From positions 4,154,001-4,218,000 of the forward strand of contig NZ_JAVLVU010000001.1 of assembly GCF_031951985.1 (NCBI RefSeq): a DNA stretch of 64,000 nt, given 5' to 3'. Origin of the DNA: Mucilaginibacter terrae (GTDB lineage: Bacteria; Bacteroidota; Bacteroidia; Sphingobacteriales; Sphingobacteriaceae). The notes under the pieces were generated by a model, which was not told the origin of the DNA, did no database searches, and saw only the letters and a list, made by a program, of their open reading frames with translations. Below are positions 25,415 through 33,014 of the stretch, in pieces (within the stretch, counting starts at the first letter, position 1; each line of letters opens with the position of its first letter). A program made the position numbers and the translations under genes.

Positions 25415-26920
25415 ATGTTACTATCAAGATATAACTTAAAGAAGATAAATGTACCGGGTTTAATACTTCCGCCTGAGGATGTATTTAGCCTGCCCGAAAA
25501 AGTACTACAGTTTGGCACCGGCGTGTTACTGCGCGGCCTGCCCGATTTTTATGTGGATAAGGCAAACCGCGAGGGCATATTTAACGGCCGTATTGTGGTA
25601 GTTAAATCTACCGATACCGGCTCGGCTAATGATTTTGATCGTCAGGACGGTTTGTACACGCTCTCTATTAAGGGTATTGAAGACGGTGCCGAGGTTAATG
25701 AGCAAATTGTTTGTTCGTCTATAAGCCGGGTACTATCAGCCGGTGAAGATTGGGAGGAAATACTTAAAATAGCGCAAAACACCGACCTTAAAATTGTTAC
25801 CTCAAACACTACCGAGGTAGGCATTCAACTGGTGCAGGACGATATATTTAAAAATCCGCCGGTATCATTCCCCGGCAAACTGTTAGCCATACTTTACAAA
25901 CGTTTCCGTGCTTTTAACGGCCGTGCCGATAGCGGTTTGGTAATTGTACCTGCCGAACTGATTGTTGACAACGGCAAAAAACTGGAGGCAATTGTATTAG
26001 AACTTGCCCACCTGAATAAATTAGAGCCTGCCTTTATGGATTGGCTTGAAGAACATAACCGTTTTTGCAACACTTTGGTAGACCGTATTGTACCGGGTAA
26101 ACCCGATGCCAAACTGGCCGAAGAACTTGAAGCCGGTTGCGGTTATAAAGATGGTCTGCGCATTATATCAGAGGTATACTCACTTTGGGCTATTGAGGGC
26201 GACGATTATGTTAAAGACGTATTATCGTTCCATAAGGTTGATAAAGGTGTGGTTATTGTACCCAACATTGATATTTACCGCGAACTTAAACTACGCTTAC
26301 TGAACGGTACCCACACGTTAAGCTGTGCGGTGGCATTCCTGTCGGGTTTCCGTACCGTTAAAATTGCCATGGACGATGCCGGCTTTACGCATTTCATCAA
26401 CCAGTTGATGTTGAAGGAAATTGCTCCGGCCATTCCATATGATGTTGACCACGATACCGCCGTTGACTTTTCGGGCAAGGTGTTAGACCGTTTCCGTAAT
26501 CCTAATATCGAGCATATGTGGATCAGTATTTCGGCACAGTTTTCATCTAAAATGCAGTTAAGGGTTGTACCTTTGATCATTAATCATTTTAAACACCATA
26601 CCACTGTTCCGTGCCATATTGCACTGGGCTTCGCGGCCTTCATCAGGTTCATGAAATCTGTTAAGGATGAGGACGGCAAGTATATAGGTACAAACAATGG
26701 TCAGGACTATGTAATTACCGATACCAATGCCGAAATTTTTAACCAGGTATGGCAAAAAAATGAGCTGCATGATGTAACTTATACTATCCTGAGCAATAAG
26801 GAACTTTGGGGAACTGATTTAACGCAGCTTCGCGGATTTAAGGAAGCGGTTTTAGATCAACTCCAACAAATTGAGGCTTATGGTACAAAAGAAGTTTTAG
26901 CTAAAGAAGTAACTGTTTAA
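25415..26920 (+). CDS. uxaB: tagaturonate reductase (altronate oxidoreductase)
   Basis: It reduces D-tagaturonate to D-altronate with NADH in the cytoplasmic galacturonate pathway. The 501-residue protein belongs to the polyol/mannitol dehydrogenase family: an N-terminal Rossmann part (VLQFGTGVLLRGLPDFYVDK, GRIVVVKSTD), a middle SNTTEVGI, then the active-site block LRLLNGTHTLSCAVAFLSG and a helical C-terminal domain (MWISISAQFSSKMQLRVVPL). There is no signal peptide. It is coupled to GH105 upstream and to uxaA, which starts 6 bases downstream. Confidence 0.94.
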   Translation: MLLSRYNLKKINVPGLILPPEDVFSLPEKVLQFGTGVLLRGLPDFYVDKANREGIFNGRIVVVKSTDTGSANDFDRQDGLYTLSIKGIEDGAEVNEQIVCSSISRVLSAGEDWEEILKIAQNTDLKIVTSNTTEVGIQLVQDDIFKNPPVSFPGKLLAILYKRFRAFNGRADSGLVIVPAELIVDNGKKLEAIVLELAHLNKLEPAFMDWLEEHNRFCNTLVDRIVPGKPDAKLAEELEAGCGYKDGLRIISEVYSLWAIEGDDYVKDVLSFHKVDKGVVIVPNIDIYRELKLRLLNGTHTLSCAVAFLSGFRTVKIAMDDAGFTHFINQLMLKEIAPAIPYDVDHDTAVDFSGKVLDRFRNPNIEHMWISISAQFSSKMQLRVVPLIINHFKHHTTVPCHIALGFAAFIRFMKSVKDEDGKYIGTNNGQDYVITDTNAEIFNQVWQKNELHDVTYTILSNKELWGTDLTQLRGFKEAVLDQLQQIEAYGTKEVLAKEVTV

Positions 26921-26926
26921 CAACAA

Positions 26927-28579
26927 ATGAAACAAAATATTTTAAAGATTCACCCTAACGATAACGTGCTGGTAGCCTTGGTTGACCTGCCCGTAGGTGA
27001 GGTGATCAATTACGATGGTGTTACCGTAACTACTGTTGACCCAATTGCGGCCAAACACAAGGTAGCCATTAATGATATTAAGGCTGGCGACAGTATTTAT
27101 ATGTACGGTGTACTGGTTGGTAAAGCCCAGTTCGATATTCCTTCGGGCGGTGTTATTACTACTAAAAATATTAAACACGCGGCCAATAGCATGTCGGCAG
27201 CAAGCAAACATACCGATTGGAATAAGCCTGATGTAAGCCAATTTGAAGGTCGTACCTTTAACGGTTACCACCGCCCCGATGGCAGCGTAGGTACCGCAAA
27301 CTACTGGTTGGTAATACCTATGGTGTTTTGCGAAAACCGTAACATCGAAGTGTTGCAGGAATCGCTGATTAAACCTTTGGGCTACGGTCGTAAAAAAACT
27401 TACGAAACCAAGGCACAGCAGCTCATCGGCAAAATTAAAGCGGGTAGTGGTGTTGATGAAATTCTTTATACCGAGATCAATGCCGGTGATGCTGCTTCGC
27501 AAGAGAGCAAGGTGTTTCCTAATGTTGACGGTATCAAATTCCTGAACCACTCGGGTGGTTGCGGTGGTACCCGCCAGGATGCTGAAGCCCTTTGTGGTTT
27601 ATTGGCCGGCTATATTACACACCCTAACTGTGCGGGTGCAACTGTGTTAAGCTTAGGCTGCCAGAACGCACAGGTAAGCATCCTGGAAAACGAAATTCAA
27701 AAACGTTCTCCTGGCTTCAAAAAACCATTATATGTCCTCGATCAGCAAACCATTGGTAAGGAGTCAGACATGATGGAGCAGGCTTTGCGTAAAACCCTGG
27801 CCGGTTTAATTCAGGCTAACGAGTACACCCGTCAGCCAGCCCCACTAAGCAAAATTACCATTGGCTTAGAGTGCGGTGGTTCGGATGGTTTTTCTGGTAT
27901 TTCGGCTAACCCGGCAATAGGTTACACATCAGATTTACTGGTAGCTATGGGCGGTTCGGTTATCCTGGCCGAGTTTCCTGAACTTTGTGGTGTGGAGCAA
28001 AACCTTATCGACCGTTGCATTCAGCAGGAAGATGCTGATCGCTTTGTAAACCTGGTGCGCACTTACGCACAACGTGCCGAAGAGGCCGGATCGGGCTTTG
28101 ATATGAACCCATCGCCGGGTAACATTAAAGACGGTTTAATTACCGATGCCATTAAATCGGCAGGTGCGGCCAAAAAAGGCGGTACCTCACCGGTGGTAGA
28201 TGTGTTAGACTATCCCGAAAAAGTGGTTAACCCAGGTTTAAATTTATTATGTACCCCGGGTAACGATGTAGAAAGCACCACTGCCGAAGTTGGCTCAGGC
28301 GCTAACGTAGTGTTATTTACCACAGGTTTAGGTACGCCAACCGGTAACCCTATCGTTCCGGTAGTAAAAATTGCTACCAACACCAACCTGTACAACAAAA
28401 TGAGCGACATTATTGACCTTAACACAGGTACCATCATTGAAGGTGATGAAACCATTGAGCAGGCCGGTGCCCGTATTTTAGATTATGTAATACAGGTAGC
28501 CAGCGGCGAGGTAGAGGTTGCCGCCGTACGCCACGGACAAGACGACTTTATTCCGTGGAAACGCGGGGTATCGCTGTAA
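26927..28579 (+). CDS. uxaA: altronate dehydratase
   Basis: It dehydrates D-altronate to 2-keto-3-deoxy-D-gluconate in the cytoplasm, using Fe(II). The 550-residue protein begins with a SAF domain (about 1-90; VALVDLPVGEVINYDGVTV, AGDSIYMYGVLVGKA). The UxaA/GarD catalytic part follows (about 110-550), with FLNHSGGCGGT, HPNCAGATVLSLGCQNAQV, GLECGGSDGFSGI and GTPTGNPIVPVVKI. It is somewhat longer than the E. coli enzyme, mostly in the linker. A strong terminator at 28627 closes the operon. Confidence 0.95.
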   Translation: MKQNILKIHPNDNVLVALVDLPVGEVINYDGVTVTTVDPIAAKHKVAINDIKAGDSIYMYGVLVGKAQFDIPSGGVITTKNIKHAANSMSAASKHTDWNKPDVSQFEGRTFNGYHRPDGSVGTANYWLVIPMVFCENRNIEVLQESLIKPLGYGRKKTYETKAQQLIGKIKAGSGVDEILYTEINAGDAASQESKVFPNVDGIKFLNHSGGCGGTRQDAEALCGLLAGYITHPNCAGATVLSLGCQNAQVSILENEIQKRSPGFKKPLYVLDQQTIGKESDMMEQALRKTLAGLIQANEYTRQPAPLSKITIGLECGGSDGFSGISANPAIGYTSDLLVAMGGSVILAEFPELCGVEQNLIDRCIQQEDADRFVNLVRTYAQRAEEAGSGFDMNPSPGNIKDGLITDAIKSAGAAKKGGTSPVVDVLDYPEKVVNPGLNLLCTPGNDVESTTAEVGSGANVVLFTTGLGTPTGNPIVPVVKIATNTNLYNKMSDIIDLNTGTIIEGDETIEQAGARILDYVIQVASGEVEVAAVRHGQDDFIPWKRGVSL

Positions 28580-28626
28580 GAATTTCAGCTTATGAGCTTA
28601 TAAAGTTTTCAGGTTAATATCCTACA

Positions 28627-28657
28627 TAAAACCCCGTTGCTTATGCACGGGGTTTTA
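28627..28657 (+). terminator. terminator after uxaA
   Basis: TAAAACCCCGT (28627-28637) pairs with ACGGGGTTTTA (28647-28657). It ends the GH105-uxaB-uxaA transcript. The rest of the 324-base gap to 28903 contains no gene. Confidence 0.88.
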
Positions 28658-28854
28658 TACTTTTTAATCATATTTTAATGCACTTGAGTTAAATATGTAT
28701 TACATTTATACAGGCAGTTGCTGCTTTCTACCGGCTGTAAGTTTTCTGTTAATGGCAACATCGTATAAAAAACAGGCAATTACTGATAAGTATCTGTCTT
28801 AATTTTTTAATCTCTTTGGAAATGCCATTTATACGTCCGGCCTGTATTGGGCAA

Positions 28855-28872
28855 TTGTTAACCGTTTAACAA
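28855..28872. promoter_or_regulatory. 18-bp near-palindrome TTGTTAACCGTTTAACAA
   Basis: The arms TTGTTAA and TTAACAA are perfect inverted copies around a CG centre, 30 bases before the start at 28903. This looks like an operator, possibly of a LacI or GntR family regulator. A related one-sided sequence, AACCGTTAAACAA, is at about 23252-23264, upstream of GH105. Confidence 0.4.
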
Positions 28873-28902
28873 CAGGATTATAAACCATACACAACACTAC
28901 CT

Positions 28903-29739
28903 ATGTATAAAATTGATGCTCACCAGCATTTTTGGAAGTTTGATCCGGTAAGAGACAGTTGGATTACCGAGGAAATGGACGTTATCCGCCGCGACTTTTT
29001 ACCGCAGGATTTGATGCATATTTTGATGCACAACCAAATCCAGGGCTGCGTGGCCGTTCAGGCCAGCCAGTCTGAAAAGGAAAATCAATTTTTACTGGAA
29101 CTTGCCGCCTCTACGCCATTTATCAAAGGTGTTGTGGGTTGGGTTGATCTCCAGGCCAATGATATTGAGGAGCAATTGAAACACTACGGCAAAAACGAAA
29201 AAATGGTTGGTTTCCGCCACGTATTGCAAGGCGAACCACAACGCGACTTAATGCTTAAGCCTGAGTTTAAGCATGGCATCAGCTTGCTCAACAAATATGG
29301 CTTTACATATGATATACTCATTTTTACCGATCAGCTTAAATATACTGCCCAACTGGTAGCCGAGTTTCCTAAGCAGCGTTTTGTAATAGACCATATAGCC
29401 AAACCTGATATTAAAAACAAGGAGGTGAAAGAATGGGAAAAAGATATAAGCGAGGTTGCTAAATATCCTAATGTTTACTGCAAAGTATCGGGTATGGTGA
29501 CGGAAGCCAACTGGTACGATTGGGAAGAAGAAGACTTTAAACCCTACATGGACGTGGTGTTTGATGCCTTTGGTATCGACCGTTTAATGTTTGGATCTGA
29601 CTGGCCCGTTTGCATGGTAGCCGGTGGTTATAACCGTGTGGTTAAAATGGTAAGGCATTACATGGCCGATTTTAGCGATACCGACAAAGCCAAGTTTTGG
29701 GGTGGCAACGCCATCAAATTTTATAATCTCGAAGTTTAA
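28903..29739 (+). CDS. amidohydrolase-2 family sugar lactonase (L-fuconolactonase/L-galactonolactonase-like)
   Basis: The 278-residue cytoplasmic TIM-barrel hydrolase of the COG3618 type opens sugar-acid lactones. The metal motif DAHQHFW opens the protein, then VGWVDLQAND, FVIDHIAKPD, VYCKVSGM and the terminal LMFGSDWPVC with the catalytic Asp. Known relatives hydrolyse L-fucono- or L-rhamnono-lactone. The next gene, a zinc dehydrogenase, starts 8 bases after its stop. With UxaB and UxaA just upstream, the pair could convert L-galactonolactone via L-galactonate to D-tagaturonate (inference). L-fucose or L-rhamnose acids are the alternative. Confidence 0.82.
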   Translation: MYKIDAHQHFWKFDPVRDSWITEEMDVIRRDFLPQDLMHILMHNQIQGCVAVQASQSEKENQFLLELAASTPFIKGVVGWVDLQANDIEEQLKHYGKNEKMVGFRHVLQGEPQRDLMLKPEFKHGISLLNKYGFTYDILIFTDQLKYTAQLVAEFPKQRFVIDHIAKPDIKNKEVKEWEKDISEVAKYPNVYCKVSGMVTEANWYDWEEEDFKPYMDVVFDAFGIDRLMFGSDWPVCMVAGGYNRVVKMVRHYMADFSDTDKAKFWGGNAIKFYNLEV

Positions 29740-29747
29740 AACTATAA

Positions 29748-30761
29748 ATGAAAATATTAACCTGTACTACGCCCGGCCAGTTTGACTATGGCCAGGCCAA
29801 TAAACCCGAACTAAAAAAAGATCACGCCATCATCAAAATAAAACGTATTGGCGTATGCGGAACCGACTTGCACGCGTTTCGTGGCACACAGCCGTTTTTT
29901 AGCTATCCCCGCATTTTAGGCCACGAGCTTTCGGGCGAGTTGGTAGAGGTTGATGGCGCTCCTGGGTTTGAGGTGGGCGAAGCAGTAACTTTTATACCGT
30001 ATTTTAACTGTGGACATTGCGTGGCCTGCCGTACAGGTAAACCTAACTGCTGCGCCAGCATACAGGTATGCGGCGTGCATGCCGATGGCGGTATGGTGGA
30101 GTACCTGCAAGTGCCATCATACTCGTTAGTACATGGCGAGGGCTTAACGTACGACGAACTGGCCTTAGTTGAACCATTGGCAATTGGCGCTCATGGCATA
30201 CGCCGTGCTGGTATTAACCCGGGCGATTTTGTGCTGGTAATAGGCGCAGGCCCAATAGGATTAGGAACTATTGAGTTTGCCCGCATAGCAGGAGGCAAAG
30301 TTATAGCTATGGACGTAAGCAACGAACGCCTGCAGTTTTGTAAAGAAAACCTGGGAATCGAATATACCATTAATCCTTTGGATGGCAACGCCGTCGAACA
30401 GTTACGCGAGATTACCGGTGGCGATATGGCATCGGTTGTAGTTGATGCAACGGGTAACCTGAAAGCCATTAACGGCGGTATTGATTACCTCGCACATGGT
30501 GGTCGTTATGTGTTGATAGGCTTGCAAAAAGAGGCGTTCAGCTTTAATCATCCCGAGTTTCACAAACGCGAATCGACCCTGATGAGCAGCCGCAACGCCA
30601 CCCGTCAGGATTTTGAGCACGTAGTAGCCAGTATGAAACAAGGCCTGGTTGACCCGAAAACTTACATCACCCACCGTGTACAGTTTGACGAGGTAAAAGA
30701 CAACTTTGAAAGCTGGCTAAAACCGGAAACAGGAGTGATAAAGGCGATGATAACGGTGTAA
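29748..30761 (+). CDS. zinc-dependent sugar-acid dehydrogenase (LgoD/L-galactonate 5-dehydrogenase-like)
   Basis: This is a medium-chain zinc alcohol dehydrogenase of 337 residues. The catalytic-zinc region is GVCGTDLHAFRG and ILGHELSGEL; the structural-zinc cysteines are CGHCVACRTGKPNCC; the NAD(P) fold has VLVIGAGPIGLGTIEFARIA. In this family E. coli LgoD (YjjN) oxidises L-galactonate to D-tagaturonate, the substrate of UxaB, which is encoded two genes upstream. Other members act on L-fucose-derived acids, sorbitol or threonine, so the substrate is a proposal from context. It is co-transcribed with the lactonase gene. Confidence 0.85.
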   Translation: MKILTCTTPGQFDYGQANKPELKKDHAIIKIKRIGVCGTDLHAFRGTQPFFSYPRILGHELSGELVEVDGAPGFEVGEAVTFIPYFNCGHCVACRTGKPNCCASIQVCGVHADGGMVEYLQVPSYSLVHGEGLTYDELALVEPLAIGAHGIRRAGINPGDFVLVIGAGPIGLGTIEFARIAGGKVIAMDVSNERLQFCKENLGIEYTINPLDGNAVEQLREITGGDMASVVVDATGNLKAINGGIDYLAHGGRYVLIGLQKEAFSFNHPEFHKRESTLMSSRNATRQDFEHVVASMKQGLVDPKTYITHRVQFDEVKDNFESWLKPETGVIKAMITV

Positions 30762-31050
30762 CCCCACCCCGGCCCTTCCGCCTTAGGCGGAGAGGGAGAT
30801 AAAATAATACTCGTAATTACGAGGAACGAAGCGATCTCTGAGCTATGCAAAAAGTGCGCGGGGCTTCCAGCGCACCCGGCCGGGAGTATGGCCTGTGTGG
30901 TGGAAGGGATTGCGCTGGATAGGCCTTTTTGTTTCTTTTGTGGCTATGACAAAAGAAAAATAGCCCCCGCGGCAATGAGCGGTAAAAAAGCGATAAGTTA
31001 ACCACGCGATATTTAAGCGATTGCATAGCGGGCATATGAACCAATTATAA
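30762..31050. other. intergenic region of repeat fragments
   Basis: There is no gene. From the left: a CCGCCTTAGGCGGA hairpin core (again at 49767-49781); then CGTAATTACGAGGAACGAAG (30812-30831), a degenerate half of the hairpin at 47240-47320; then GC-rich sequence around a GGCCTTTTTGTTTCTTTTG tract of the sort scattered through these genomes. Confidence 0.6.
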
Positions 31051-32625
31051 ATGAAGAAGACATTCACCATATTACTACTCCTAACAGCAAGCATTGCTTA
31101 CAGCCAAACCAAACCCGGCCTCAGCAACGATAAGCTCAAAACCTACGTTACCTATTTCAATAAAATAGATACCGAAACGGTAAAGAACTACGTGACCAAC
31201 GATCAGGCAATTGACTGGCTATCGCAAAATATTCCACTGTTCGAGTGCCCCGATTCAACCCTTGAAAAAATATACTATTACCGCTGGTGGGCTATGCGCA
31301 AGCATCTAAAGCAAACACCCGATGGTTTTGTATTTACCGAATTTATAACCCCGGTTAATCATGCCGGTAAATACAACACGGTGAGCAGTGCCTTAGGACA
31401 TCACATTTACGAGGGGCGCTGGCTGCGCGATGCGAAGTACATCAACGATTATATTAATTTTTGGCTGTACGTCGACCCTAAAACACCAAAGCCACATTTG
31501 CGCAATTTTAGCAGCTGGTTACAAAACGCGGTTTACAACTACTATTTAGTTAACGGCAACAAGCCCATGGTGCAAAAGCTTTTGCCTGTGTTAGATGCCG
31601 ATTACCGCGCCTGGGAAAAGGACAAAAAGCTGCCCAACAATATGTTTTGGCAGTTTGATGTAAAGGACGCCATGGAGGAATCTATTAGCGGTGGACGTAA
31701 GGATAAAAACATTCGTCCAACCATTAACAGCTACATGTATGGTAATGCCATCGCCTTATCAAAAATGGCGGCATTGGTAGGTAACGATACATTGAAAAAA
31801 ATTTACGCTGCCAAAGCCAAAGAGCTCAAGAAACTGGTGCAGGACACCTTGTGGGATAACCAGGCATCGTTTTTCAAAGTAAAACAAGTTGCCAAAAATC
31901 AACTGGCTGATGCCCGCGAAGAGCTGGGCTATATTCCATGGTACTTTAACCTGCCCGACGATAAGGCCAAATACGCCGAACAATGGGAGCAGTTGGTTGA
32001 CGAAAAAGGCTTCAATGCTCCATGGGGAATAACTACCGCCGAGCGCCGTCACCCCGGTTTCCGTACGCATGGTACCGGTCATGGCTGTGAGTGGGATGGA
32101 GCAGTGTGGCCGTTTGCCACAACCCAAACGCTTAAAGGATTGGCAAATTTGCTCACCAATTACAAGAACAAAGATGGCATGAGCGCCAAAATTTTCTATG
32201 ATGAACTGCATAAATACGCGGCATCGCACCAAAAGCGAGGCTTGCCGTATTTAGGCGAGTATCAGGATGAAAAGAATGGCTATTGGCTAAAAGGCGATAA
32301 CCCGCGCAGCAGCTATTACAACCACTCAGGTTTTGCCGATTTAATTATCAGCGATTTGGTTGGTTTAAAACCCCGCGAAGATGATAAGCTGGAAGTATAC
32401 CCGCTAATTCCTGAAGGCCAGTGGGATTGGTTCTGCCTGGATAAGGTGAACTACCGTGGCCGTACCATTACCATCCGTTGGGATAAAACCGGCACCAGGT
32501 ATAAGCAGGGCCAAGGATTGTATGTATATAGTGATGGTAAAGAAGTAGCCAAGAGCAAAGAGTTGAAGCATATTATGGTAAAATTGCCGTTACCTGCACT
32601 TACAAGAGATAAAATAATACAATAG
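31051..32625 (+). CDS. exported (alpha/alpha)6-barrel glycoside hydrolase-like protein, MGH1/GH63-type
   Basis: The 524-residue protein has a signal peptide (about 1-18, ends AYSQ). The body is helical with repeated aromatic motifs of (alpha/alpha)6 glycosidases: YYYRWWAMRKHL, EGRWLRDAKYINDYINFW, FWQFDVKDAMEESISGGR, NSYMYGNAIALSKMAALVG, CEWDGAVWPFATTQTLKGL. A C-terminal beta part follows (VYPLIPEGQWDWFCLDKV, YRGRTITIRWDK). It resembles mannosylglycerate-hydrolase/GH63-like proteins, but I cannot place it in a CAZy family. The acidic residues in EWDGAVW and QFDVKDAMEES are catalytic candidates. Sited in a pectin locus, it probably acts on a side chain or debranched oligomer; the substrate is unknown. 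Confidence 0.72.
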   Translation: MKKTFTILLLLTASIAYSQTKPGLSNDKLKTYVTYFNKIDTETVKNYVTNDQAIDWLSQNIPLFECPDSTLEKIYYYRWWAMRKHLKQTPDGFVFTEFITPVNHAGKYNTVSSALGHHIYEGRWLRDAKYINDYINFWLYVDPKTPKPHLRNFSSWLQNAVYNYYLVNGNKPMVQKLLPVLDADYRAWEKDKKLPNNMFWQFDVKDAMEESISGGRKDKNIRPTINSYMYGNAIALSKMAALVGNDTLKKIYAAKAKELKKLVQDTLWDNQASFFKVKQVAKNQLADAREELGYIPWYFNLPDDKAKYAEQWEQLVDEKGFNAPWGITTAERRHPGFRTHGTGHGCEWDGAVWPFATTQTLKGLANLLTNYKNKDGMSAKIFYDELHKYAASHQKRGLPYLGEYQDEKNGYWLKGDNPRSSYYNHSGFADLIISDLVGLKPREDDKLEVYPLIPEGQWDWFCLDKVNYRGRTITIRWDKTGTRYKQGQGLYVYSDGKEVAKSKELKHIMVKLPLPALTRDKIIQ

Positions 32626-32758
32626 CATGAAAAAATGCTATATGAATAACTGATAGGGTACTTTTAGATTTGAACCTGATAGAGTGAGCAATTTTGTATC
32701 GTAGTAGTACAGATTGTTAAGTTTAGCAAAACAGGTTAAAACTGTTTTTGCCGCAGTG

Positions 32759-32861
32759 ATTCCCCTCTCGAGAGGGTTAGGGGTGTGTCATTAGCCATGC
32801 GTGGTAACTAACACACCCCTGCCACTTCACCCGGCAGCCGCACCCCTCTCAAGAGGGGAAT
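32759..32861. repeat. CCCCTCTNGAGAGGGG / GGGGTGTGTC hairpin repeat, copy B
   Basis: Same compound hairpin as 23144-23243: TCCCCTCTCGAGAGGG, then GGGGTGTGTC; later ACACACCCCT and CCCCTCTCAAGAGGGG. It occupies the middle of the 390-base gap before 33015; the remainder of that gap shows no gene. Confidence 0.85.
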
Positions 32862-33014
32862 TTGTTAAGCTGACTTTCAAAGCTACAGTACAGTAAACTT
32901 TTAAAACCAATAATAAACTTTTCACCTGTTTGTTAAGCTGGGTTAAAAATCAGTTTCAGGACGACTCAAAACACCGTCGGCCATAAACAGGTAAATCGTT
33001 TTTGATAACTTGAT

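Noticed and set aside
26942..27550. 202-codon open frame on the minus strand
   Set aside because: Lies wholly inside uxaA, has no recognisable motif, and the + strand protein is a clear conserved enzyme.
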